Source: Actinomycetes bacterium (GTDB taxonomy: Bacteria; Actinomycetota; Actinomycetes; Mycobacteriales; Mycobacteriaceae). From it: a stretch of 64,000 nt of DNA. Positions within the stretch are counted from its first letter, which is position 1; every line of letters starts with the position of its first letter. This document shows positions 1-7,077 of this stretch, piece by piece. The notes beneath the pieces were generated by a model. That model searched no databases and was not told the origin of the DNA. It worked only from the letters and a program-made list of their open reading frames with translations. A program made the position numbers and the translations under genes. The stretch lies in NCBI GenBank assembly GCA_023461275.1, contig JAEYMI010000013.1:62001-126000 (forward strand), given 5' to 3'.

Positions 1-555
1 ATCGGGCCCGGTCTGCTCGTCGCGGTGATCGCGCTGGTCATGGCGACCGTGCCGACCGCGATCGACCAGAGCGTCAGCTACGACGACCCGATCAAACCCG
101 GCGAGGTGATCGCCCTGACTGGCGGCGTCACGGTGAGTCCGCCGGCCGGATGGAACGTCGAATCCGGTGTGCGGGAGGGTTCACCGCTGGCCGGCGGCCG
201 GTACCCGCAGGAGGCCAAGCTCACCGACGCCGACACCGTCGTCGCCATCCAGAGCGCCCCGTTCACCGGCACGTCTGCCCAACTGTTCCAACAGATCACC
301 GGTTTTGAGAAGGCCATCTCACCCACCGGCCCGACCGTCTCCGAAGGCACGTCGACGGTGACCACGCGCGACGGGCACCAAGGAGTGGTCGGCGGTTACG
401 CCGGCGCCGGTACCGACGGGGTGCTCGCGGCCGTGTCGGCCAACGGAGTGGGCGTGCAGGTGGTCGCGGTGACACCGAAAACTGCTGACCCGCAGACCAA
501 CACCGACCTCGCGGAGATCATCCAGAGCATGACCATCACCGGAGACAAGTCATGA
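1..555 (+). CDS. Membrane-anchored hypothetical protein, 5' end outside window
   Basis: The reading frame is open from the first base, so the N-terminus is missing. The visible part begins in a hydrophobic stretch (about residues 1-20, a transmembrane helix) and continues into a soluble, probably extracytoplasmic domain of about 150 residues rich in Gly, Thr and Val. No known domain was recognised. Its TGA overlaps the ATG of the next gene (ATGA), so it is translationally coupled to the PrsW-type protease. A membrane-anchored partner or substrate of that protease is possible but is only inferred from position. Confidence 0.75.
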   Translation: MGPGLLVAVIALVMATVPTAIDQSVSYDDPIKPGEVIALTGGVTVSPPAGWNVESGVREGSPLAGGRYPQEAKLTDADTVVAIQSAPFTGTSAQLFQQITGFEKAISPTGPTVSEGTSTVTTRDGHQGVVGGYAGAGTDGVLAAVSANGVGVQVVAVTPKTADPQTNTDLAEIIQSMTITGDKS

Positions 556-1754
556 CCGCCGTTGGATATCCCCAGGCGCCGCAACCGGATCCGGGGCTGG
601 CACGTGCTGCCGCGATTGCCGCGTCGGGTCGTTGCGCGGGCTTCCATTTCATCGCACCGCGTAACTTCTGCTGGTGGGTGTACATCGTGCTCGTCGGCTA
701 CGGGGTGCTCACCGCCATCGCGATGCTCGGGCAGCCACTGAGCGTGTTCGGACCCGCGATCAGCGGCGCGATTGCGCTGCTGCTGATCTACGGGTTGGTG
801 CTGTGGTGGTTCACCCGCACCATCGACCGGTACTCGCCGGTGCCGGGCAAGCTGATCGTGACCGCCCTGATGTGGGGCGCCTTCGCCGCGACGATGACCA
901 TCGCGGTCCACGCCAACACTGCGCTGATCTCGTTGTACGCCAAGGTGTTCGGCCAGAAGTTCGCGCAGAACTGGGCGGCCGGCCTGTCCGCGCCGATCAC
1001 CGAAGAAGTTGCCAAGGGCATCGGCATCGTCCTGCTGATCTACATGGCGCCCAAGGTGATTCGCACGGCGTTCGACGGTTTCATCGTCGGCGCATTCATC
1101 GGGTTGGGTTTTCAAACGCTGGAGAACATTCTGTACTCGATGAATGTCGCGACGAGCGAGTTCGGGCTCAACGCCGGTGAGCTCGCGTTGCAGAATGCGT
1201 TGTTGCGCATGGTGAGTGGAGTGTCGGGGCACATCGTCAACACGGCGATCTTCTGCGCCGGCGTCGTGTACCTGATGGGCCGCCCCGGTGAGCCGCGCAA
1301 CGTCAAACGTGGAATCGGGTTGATGGTGTTGCCGATCGCGATGCACTGGTTCTTCAACTCGTTGCAGGCCCTGTTCCCGGTGCCCGGCGCGTGGTTCCTG
1401 ATCGTGCTGCTGTTGGCGGTGGCGTTGTTCGTGACGATCACCGTGATGGTGTACCGCTTGGTAGTGGTGCGCGAGCAGATGCTGCTGCGGGCGATCCTGG
1501 CACCCGAGGTGACGATCGGTGTGCTCACCCCGCCCGAACTCGACGCGATCGCCGGCACCGCCAAACAGCGCCGGGCCCTACGTAAGTCGCTGCCCGACCA
1601 CGCGGCCCGTCGGCGGCAGCGGTGGGTGGTGGAGGCGGCGAGCGACCTCGCCAACGCCCTGGCCCGATCCGGCGGCGCCGACACACCCGAGGTCGCCTTC
1701 GCGAGGTCGGAAGTGTGGCGGGTCCGCACCGGGATGCCCGCCGCGCGGTTGTAG
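552..1754 (+). CDS. PrsW-family intramembrane metalloprotease
   Basis: A 400-residue integral membrane protein with about eight hydrophobic helices. The PrsW/CPBP-type metal-binding signature is visible: EEVAKG (Glu151-Glu152), a GFQTLENILY segment (Glu191), SGHIVN (His227) and a second conserved His at MHWFFN (His265). Family members cleave membrane-embedded substrates; in Bacillus PrsW starts degradation of an anti-sigma factor. The substrate here is unknown. The start is fixed by the four-base ATGA overlap with the upstream gene. The C-terminal 100 residues are Arg/Ala-rich and cytosolic, beyond the protease core. Confidence 0.85.
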   Translation: MTAVGYPQAPQPDPGLARAAAIAASGRCAGFHFIAPRNFCWWVYIVLVGYGVLTAIAMLGQPLSVFGPAISGAIALLLIYGLVLWWFTRTIDRYSPVPGKLIVTALMWGAFAATMTIAVHANTALISLYAKVFGQKFAQNWAAGLSAPITEEVAKGIGIVLLIYMAPKVIRTAFDGFIVGAFIGLGFQTLENILYSMNVATSEFGLNAGELALQNALLRMVSGVSGHIVNTAIFCAGVVYLMGRPGEPRNVKRGIGLMVLPIAMHWFFNSLQALFPVPGAWFLIVLLLAVALFVTITVMVYRLVVVREQMLLRAILAPEVTIGVLTPPELDAIAGTAKQRRALRKSLPDHAARRRQRWVVEAASDLANALARSGGADTPEVAFARSEVWRVRTGMPAARL

Positions 1755-1760
1755 GTCTGC

Positions 1761-1847
1761 GCTGGTCGAGTTCCCCGAGCCGCCAGGCGAGGGGCGACCC
1801 GCCGGCCGAGTGCCCCGAGCCGCCAAGGCGAGGGGCGTATCGAGGCC
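1761..1847 (+). repeat. R4 intergenic palindrome, copy 1 (internally duplicated)
   Basis: Begins GCTGGTCGAG and ends GTATCGAGGCC, the ends of a dispersed imperfect palindrome also found near 12.3, 35.8, 58.0 and 60.0 kb. The central segment (CGAG, CCCCGAGCCGCCA, GGCGAGGGGC) is present twice in tandem here. It lies between the PrsW gene and repeat R1-A and has no coding content. Confidence 0.7.
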
Positions 1848-1859
1848 AAGCTCGAGCGG

Positions 1860-1934
1860 TGACACAACCTCGGTGTCACAGCGTCGCCGCGTCAATAGTC
1901 GACGCCGACTTCGGCTCCTACCGAGGCTGTGTCA
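1860..1934 (-). repeat. R1-A, 75-bp palindromic repeat
   Basis: One of four 75-bp copies whose ends read TGAC(A/C)CAGCCTCGGT and ACCGAGG(C/T)T(G/A)TGTCA on the family's forward strand. This copy is reversed relative to R1-B, R1-C and R1-D, judged from the asymmetric interior (TAG after the left arm, GTCGGCGTCGA in the middle). It lies 99 bp upstream of the AbiEi/DUF559 gene G1 and forms an inverted pair with R1-D at that gene's 3' end. Confidence 0.85.
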
Positions 1935-1955
1935 CGCTTCCCAACGCACTTCGCC

Positions 1956-1964
1956 TGTGGACAA
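1956..1964 (-). other. DnaA-box-like 9-mer upstream of gene G1
   Basis: TGTGGACAA, which reads TTGTCCACA on the minus strand and matches the actinobacterial DnaA-box consensus. It lies 70 bp upstream of the G1 start. The same 9-mer occurs 52 bp upstream of gene G3. A single box does not make an origin, so its role is unknown. Confidence 0.4.
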
Positions 1965-2033
1965 CGCGATTCGTGATGCACAGGGTCGTAGGCGAGGCTT
2001 CTGAGACGGTCAGATGGCCTCATCCTCGATGCC

Positions 2034-3017
2034 ATGAACTTTCTCGAACACTTCCCGCACGGCGTCGCGTCGTATGCGGAGATGCGCGCCGTCGGCTTTA
2101 CCCGTAAGGACCTTCGACGCGGCGTCGCGGACGGTCAGCTCAGGCTTCTGCGCCGCGGGTGGTACGCCGCCGGCTCCGCCAAAAGTGTTGTTGTCGAGGC
2201 TGTTTCGAGCGGCGGGGTGGCCAGTTGTGTCACCGCGCTCGACCTGCACGGAGTGTGGGTTCCGCCGCACACCAAGAAGGTGCACGCCCGGGCGTGCGAA
2301 GGCAGACATCGCGCGAGAAAGCAGAATTCGTACTGCCGGCGCTTTGGGCCTCCGATCCCGGAGGGGCCGGCAGTCGATACCGTCGCGGACTCCCTGGCGC
2401 ATGCCCTCAGATGTCTCGACGACGAAGGCATCATCGTGGTCTGCGATTCAATCCTGAACAAGGCACTGTTGGACATGTGTGAGCTGGAGCGGATCTTCGC
2501 GGCGGCGCCTCGGCGCGTTCGACGACTGCTCGCTCGCTGCGACCGAAAATCGCAATCGGGGACTGAGTCGATCCTTCGTATTCGGGTGCGTGCCAAAGGA
2601 ATCAGAGTGCGCTCCCAGGTCGAGATTCCCGGGCTCGGGCAAGTTGACCTGCTCATCGGCAACCGTCTCATCATCGAGTTGGATTCCAAGGAGTTCCACG
2701 ACCTGTCCCCTGAACAGCAAGAGAAGGACCGCGTCCGCGACGAGATAGCCGCACGACTGGGGTACGAGAGGGTTCGGTTCAGCTACGCCAGGATCATGTA
2801 CCAGTGGGACGAGGTTGAGGAGACCATTGACACGCTCATTCGACGTCGGGCGCACCTCAAGGCACTGCCGCCTGTCAAGAGCCTTGAGGTCGAGAGCCTC
2901 GACGTCGAGGACGTTGATGTCGAGAGCTTCGACGGCGAGAACCTGGGCGTCGACGACTTCGATGACGAGAATCTTGACCCAGCCTCGGTAGCAGAGACAC
3001 CCGGCGGCCACAATTGA
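2034..3017 (+). CDS. AbiEi-type/DUF559 nuclease-fold protein G1
   Basis: A 327-residue protein. The N-terminal 60 residues resemble the AbiEi antitoxin-type winged helix (ARG-rich, ending LRRGWYAAG). Residues about 180-280 resemble a Vsr-like PD-(D/E)XK endonuclease fold: GTESILRIR, then GLGQVDLLIG and IIELDSKEFH with Asp and Glu-x-Asp intact, then RDEIAARLGYERVRFSY. Proteins of this type are often labelled type IV antitoxin, but no toxin partner is adjacent, so that label is doubtful. The C-terminus carries six to seven acidic five-residue repeats (LDVES, VDVES, FDGEN type) from a 15-bp DNA repeat. The last 14 codons and the stop lie inside palindrome R1-D. The gene sits between inverted copies R1-A and R1-D. 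Paralogues G2 and G3 are in this window. Confidence 0.75.
   Translation: MNFLEHFPHGVASYAEMRAVGFTRKDLRRGVADGQLRLLRRGWYAAGSAKSVVVEAVSSGGVASCVTALDLHGVWVPPHTKKVHARACEGRHRARKQNSYCRRFGPPIPEGPAVDTVADSLAHALRCLDDEGIIVVCDSILNKALLDMCELERIFAAAPRRVRRLLARCDRKSQSGTESILRIRVRAKGIRVRSQVEIPGLGQVDLLIGNRLIIELDSKEFHDLSPEQQEKDRVRDEIAARLGYERVRFSYARIMYQWDEVEETIDTLIRRRAHLKALPPVKSLEVESLDVEDVDVESFDGENLGVDDFDDENLDPASVAETPGGHN
2872..2976 (+). repeat. 15-bp tandem repeat in the 3' part of G1
   Basis: Six to seven degenerate 15-bp units built on CTCGACGTCGAGAGC encode acidic pentapeptides (LEVES, LDVED, VDVES, FDGEN, LGVDD, FDDEN). The period stays in frame, so copy-number change would alter tail length without a frameshift. 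Confidence 0.7.
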
Positions 3018-3049
3018 CTCGACAACCCGCAGCCACCGAGGCTATGTCA
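2975..3049 (+). repeat. R1-D, 75-bp palindromic repeat overlapping the G1 3' end
   Basis: A full copy of R1 with arms TGACCCAGCCTCGGT and CACCGAGGCTATGTCA. The first 43 bases are coding in G1, including its stop. The rest fills the gap to the convergent lipase gene, stopping two bases before that gene's stop codon. It is inverted relative to R1-A, so the G1 gene is bracketed. Confidence 0.85.
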
Positions 3050-3051
3050 GC

Positions 3052-3957
3052 TCAACCGCGGAAACGCTGCAGGACCTGATCGGCCATGGCTTGTTGTCCG
3101 CGTTCGTTGGGGTGCAGGGTGGCGGCGGTGGTCGAGCCGATCTGCGGTTCCACCCACCGGACGTCGGGCGAGGCACAGGCGTCGCGTCCGTTGGACAGCG
3201 CGGCCATGTCGATGAAGCCGACGCCACTTTCGTTGGCGGCCCGGCGAACCGAGTCGTTGAGGGTTCGTTCGATCTGCCGGACCAGCGGGATGTCCCCGGC
3301 CGCCATCTTGACCATCGGATAGCAACCACCGTTGCGCGGCACCAGATATGGGTATCCGATGGCCAGCACCTCCGCACCGCGGGCCTGACTCTTGATCTCC
3401 CGCAACGACGCTCGCAACGCCGGGAAGGTCTCGGTCTGGATCAGGTCGGTGAACTTGTCACCGTATGCCGCGGTACACGGAGCGCCGGTCGGGTCGTCGG
3501 ATGCGACGTCACCGCAATCCTTGATGACGTCGGCGAACACGCCGGCGTTGTTGCCGCCGATCATCACGGTGACCAGTTTGGGGTGCACACCATCAAGGGC
3601 ATGCAATTGTCCTGGCACTCCGAAGTATTGATCGTTGGTGAGGTCGATGGTGTCGGCGCCGGAGCAGCTGACGTCGGAGAGCTGCAGGTCTCGTGACGAG
3701 GCGACGAGGTGGGCGAAGTTCGACGACGAGCGCTGGCAGAACAAGTGGGAATCGGGCACCGTATTGCCCAATCCCGCTCCGGCGCTGAAACTATCGCCGA
3801 TATTGACGTAGTCGACCGGCCGGGCCGGTGCCGACGACGAACCACCGGACACCGCACTACTCGACGCGGCGTCGGTCGCGGGTCCCGCGTCGCAGGCGGT
3901 CGCCAGTAGGCACACCGCGACGACGACGCCGAGCAACATCGACAACCGCGCCCTCAC
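3052..3957 (-). CDS. Secreted SGNH/GDSL-type lipase or esterase, putative lipoprotein
   Basis: About 301 residues. It has a basic n-region, a hydrophobic h-region (LLGVVVAVCLLATAC) and a Cys that could be lipidated, though the lipobox is imperfect. The SGNH hydrolase blocks are visible: NIGDSFSAG (nucleophile Ser), GGNN (oxyanion Asn) and a C-terminal LHPNERG with the catalytic His. The GTG at 3957 was chosen because GAGGGG precedes it at good spacing; GTG at 3984 and ATG at 3939 are alternatives. It probably hydrolyses an ester in the cell envelope or medium; the substrate cannot be read from sequence. It converges on gene G1 through repeat R1-D. Confidence 0.85.
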   Translation of the reverse strand: MRARLSMLLGVVVAVCLLATACDAGPATDAASSSAVSGGSSSAPARPVDYVNIGDSFSAGAGLGNTVPDSHLFCQRSSSNFAHLVASSRDLQLSDVSCSGADTIDLTNDQYFGVPGQLHALDGVHPKLVTVMIGGNNAGVFADVIKDCGDVASDDPTGAPCTAAYGDKFTDLIQTETFPALRASLREIKSQARGAEVLAIGYPYLVPRNGGCYPMVKMAAGDIPLVRQIERTLNDSVRRAANESGVGFIDMAALSNGRDACASPDVRWVEPQIGSTTAATLHPNERGQQAMADQVLQRFRG

Positions 3958-3994
3958 GCACAGCCCCTCACACACAGCCCTCACACACTGCCCC

Positions 3995-5497
3995 TCATGC
4001 GTTGGCCCCCAACATGATCAGCAGCAGCTCGGCGCGGGTGCGGGCATCAGCGAGGTCGACGCGTAACAGGTCCTCGATGCGCTCGATCCGGTGGCGCAAC
4101 GTATGCCGGTGCACGCCTTGACTATTCGCGGCCACTCCCCAGTTTCCGTTGGCTTCCAAGAAGGCCAGCAGGGTGGCGCGAAGATCGGTGCCGTGGTCGC
4201 GGTCATGGTCGAGGAGCGGCGCCAGCCGGTACGGGTACAGATCGCCGAGCGCCTGCCGCACCGGGTCCACCGTCAACAACGATCGGTTGACCGCCAGATC
4301 CACCAGCTGACCGACCGCCGCCGAACGGCACGCCAGTCGAGCCTGTCGGGCGGACTCCTCCAGCGCATCGAGTTCCACGGCGGGCCCCACCCCACCGGCA
4401 ACGGGCCCGTGCGCATTCATCATGGTCAGCAAGCCGGTGACCACGTCGGTGGAATCGTTGCCACGCAGCATCACCGACACATCGGTTCCATCCTGATGGA
4501 CGAACACCTCGCGCCATCGCTGTTCGAGCAGTTCAGTGAGCTGCCGAGCACCCGTGGCGGCACCGTGATCGTCGGGAAAAGCGAAGACGGCCAAGCGAAT
4601 CCGGCCTGATCGGTCGGCTCCGCGGGTGAGGATTCTCCGTATGCCATCGCCACGAACTGTACCGGAGAGCGCGGCGGCCAGGGTGTCGGCGTGTAGCTCG
4701 GTGACGTCTCGTCGAACCTGCCGTGGCTTGGCCCGCTCGATCGCCAGTAGCGAAACCGCATGTCCGAGTAGCATTCTCGCGACGTCGTCGAGCGCTTCAC
4801 TACCGATCACCCCGAGATGACCGAAGGTGGCCCCGGCGGCACCCACGCGGGTGACGGTCATGGTGGCGTCGTCGGTCACCCACACGGCCCCTGCCGACGC
4901 CGGATCGCGGATGACGAGCTCACGGATGCGTCCGAGGTCGGTACTCGATGCGGTCCGCGGTGCCGCGGCGACCACGTCGAGCGCGTTGTCGAGCAGCACC
5001 ACCGACTGCCCGACGGCCTCGGCGAGCTCGGTGACCACCGCCGCCGACCCGCCGGCCGCCGCGGCCCGGGTCATGCGTGGTTGCGCGCGGGTGGCGGCCA
5101 CCAGGCGCGACGATCGCTGGGCGGCGATCTGATCGAGCACCGTGCGCGCGATGGCCGAGAACGGGATCTCCAGCGGCACCTCGAACAGCGGAAGGCCCAC
5201 GCGCTCGGCGGCGTCGATCATCTCCTCGGGCACGGCGTCGAGTCCCAGACCCACCCCGAACCCGATGGCGGCGACGCCGACGTCGGCGAGGTTGGTGACG
5301 TAGGCCCGGCGGGCGTCGGGGTCGGCGGGCAGGCGGAGTCCGGTGGTCAGCAGCACCTCGCCGCCGGAGAGCCACTCATGGGCGTTGACCAGCTCAGAGG
5401 AGACCGCACAATCCAGCGTCCGGTCCAAGCCGGCAGCTCCGGACTTCAGCGCCAGCGCCAATCGACGCTGCGCCATCAGCCATCGGACCGTCGTCAT
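3995..5497 (-). CDS. PucR-family transcriptional regulator
   Basis: A 500-residue protein with the two-part PucR layout. The N-terminal PucR sensory domain occupies about residues 5-130 (SSELVNAHEWLSGGEVLLTTG), and a C-terminal helix-turn-helix lies near residues 440-490 (GVHRHTLRHRIERI). PucR-type regulators commonly control purine, GABA or amine catabolism. This one is divergent from the GABA aminotransferase gene with a 132-bp intergenic region, so it is the likely regulator of the polyamine/GABA gene run to its right and of itself. It is probably an activator that binds a small nitrogenous ligand (inference). Confidence 0.88.
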   Translation of the reverse strand: MTTVRWLMAQRRLALALKSGAAGLDRTLDCAVSSELVNAHEWLSGGEVLLTTGLRLPADPDARRAYVTNLADVGVAAIGFGVGLGLDAVPEEMIDAAERVGLPLFEVPLEIPFSAIARTVLDQIAAQRSSRLVAATRAQPRMTRAAAAGGSAAVVTELAEAVGQSVVLLDNALDVVAAAPRTASSTDLGRIRELVIRDPASAGAVWVTDDATMTVTRVGAAGATFGHLGVIGSEALDDVARMLLGHAVSLLAIERAKPRQVRRDVTELHADTLAAALSGTVRGDGIRRILTRGADRSGRIRLAVFAFPDDHGAATGARQLTELLEQRWREVFVHQDGTDVSVMLRGNDSTDVVTGLLTMMNAHGPVAGGVGPAVELDALEESARQARLACRSAAVGQLVDLAVNRSLLTVDPVRQALGDLYPYRLAPLLDHDRDHGTDLRATLLAFLEANGNWGVAANSQGVHRHTLRHRIERIEDLLRVDLADARTRAELLLIMLGANA

Positions 5498-5629
5498 GCC
5501 CGAAGCCTACCCACGACCTCGACAACATGGAGTGTGATCGCACATCTGTTGGACATCTTGTCAGGCACGTATCGGGCTCAGAAGGCGAAGACTCATGACA
5601 GATACGCCCCGCCTTCCCGAGGATCTGCC
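5498..5629. promoter_or_regulatory. Divergent promoter region pucR / gabT
   Basis: This 132-bp spacer must hold both promoters. A small palindrome GACATCTTGTC (5552-5562, arms GACA/TGTC) is the best operator candidate. The gabT ribosome-binding site is GAGGA at about 5619-5623. No clear -35/-10 pair could be assigned by eye. Confidence 0.4.
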
Positions 5630-7012
5630 ATGACACAGACCACCGCCCCCGCCTCGTCGACCACCCCCACCATCGACTACCGACTGCCGCAAGAACGGCG
5701 CCTGGTCACCGAACTGCCCGGACCGCGTTCGGCCGAGCTGGCCGCCCGACGCAGCGCGGCGGTCGCCGGTGGCGTGGGGTCGTCGGCGCCGGTCTATGCC
5801 GTCGACGCCGACGGCGGGGTGATCGTCGACGTCGACGGCAACTCGCTGATCGACCTGGGCTCGGGCATCGCGGTGACGACGGTCGGTGCGAGCAACGGCG
5901 CGGTCGCCGACGCTGTTGCCACCCAGGCTCACCACTTCACCCACACCTGCTTCATGGTGACGCCCTACGAGGGTTACATCGCGGTGTGCGAGCGGCTCAA
6001 CGCCCTCACGCCCGGCGATCACGAAAAGCGCAGTGTGCTGTTCAACTCCGGCGCCGAGGCGGTGGAGAACGCTATCAAGATCGCGCGGCTGGCCACCGGC
6101 CGCAACGCGGTCGTCGCATTCGATCACGCCTATCACGGTCGCACCAACCTGACCATGGCGCTGACGGCAAAGTCGTTGCCGTACAAGCACAATTTCGGAC
6201 CGTTCGCCCCCGAGGTGTATCGGATGCCGATGAGCTATCCCTACCGCGACCACCTCGGCGACGACGGCAAAGCCGCTGCCCAGCGGGTGATCTCGCAGAT
6301 CGAGGTGCAACTGCGCGCCGACGCGGTGGCCGCGGTCATCATCGAACCCGTCCAGGGCGAGGGTGGATTCATCGTTCCCGCACCGGGTTTCCTGTCGACG
6401 CTGGCCGAGTGGTGCACCGCCAACGGCGTGGTGTTCATCGCCGACGAGGTGCAAAGCGGATTCGCCCGCACCGGAACATGGTTCGCGTGTGAGCAGGAGG
6501 GCGTGGTCCCCGACCTCATCACGATGGCCAAGGGTATCGCCGGTGGCATGCCGCTTTCGGCGGTCACCGGCCGGGCCGACCTGCTCGACGCGGTACACGC
6601 CGGCGGACTCGGCGGCACCTACGGCGGCAACCCGGTGGCCTGCGCCGCGGCGCTGGCAGCGATGGACGAAATGGAACGCCTCGACCTGCCGTCGCGGGCG
6701 CGCCACATCGAGAAGCTCGCCGTCGGCAAGCTGACAGAGGTCGCGAAGACCTTGTCCGACAACGGCAATGCGGTGATCGGCGATATCCGAGGCCGCGGCG
6801 CGATGCTCGCCGTCGAACTGGTGCGGCCGGGCACCACCGAGCCCAACCCCGAGCTGGCCAAGCAGGCTGCGGCATATGCCTTCTCGAACGGCGTGGTGGC
6901 ACTGACCTGCGGTACGTACGGGAACGTGCTGCGGCTGCTGCCGCCGCTGGTCATCAGCGATGAGCTGCTACTCGAGGGGCTCGACATCCTCGCCCAAGGA
7001 CTCGCGGGCTGA
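5630..7012 (+). CDS. gabT: 4-aminobutyrate (GABA) aminotransferase
   Basis: A 460-residue class III PLP-dependent aminotransferase. It should convert GABA plus 2-oxoglutarate to succinate semialdehyde plus glutamate. Visible signatures are the N-terminal DLGSGIAVTTVG, NSGAEAVENAIKIAR for the PLP phosphate, FIADEVQSGFARTG with the PLP-binding Asp, and the Schiff-base lysine in ITMAKGIAGG (Lys301). ATG 5630 was chosen because GAGGA precedes it and the protein length then fits GabT. The frame stays open far upstream, but that part is antisense to pucR and implausible. It starts a co-directional run with amine oxidase, gabD and agmatine deiminase. Confidence 0.92.
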   Translation: MTQTTAPASSTTPTIDYRLPQERRLVTELPGPRSAELAARRSAAVAGGVGSSAPVYAVDADGGVIVDVDGNSLIDLGSGIAVTTVGASNGAVADAVATQAHHFTHTCFMVTPYEGYIAVCERLNALTPGDHEKRSVLFNSGAEAVENAIKIARLATGRNAVVAFDHAYHGRTNLTMALTAKSLPYKHNFGPFAPEVYRMPMSYPYRDHLGDDGKAAAQRVISQIEVQLRADAVAAVIIEPVQGEGGFIVPAPGFLSTLAEWCTANGVVFIADEVQSGFARTGTWFACEQEGVVPDLITMAKGIAGGMPLSAVTGRADLLDAVHAGGLGGTYGGNPVACAAALAAMDEMERLDLPSRARHIEKLAVGKLTEVAKTLSDNGNAVIGDIRGRGAMLAVELVRPGTTEPNPELAKQAAAYAFSNGVVALTCGTYGNVLRLLPPLVISDELLLEGLDILAQGLAG

Positions 7013-7077
7013 CCCGTACCGATTCGACACCCCGCGATTCGACGCCCCCGCCAGCGCAACCCAAGGAGACACTCCCC

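Noticed and set aside
4817..5629. N-terminal extension of GabT by about 270 residues
   Set aside because: It would be antisense to pucR and adds low-complexity residues unlike any aminotransferase. ATG 5630 has a ribosome-binding site and gives the family length.
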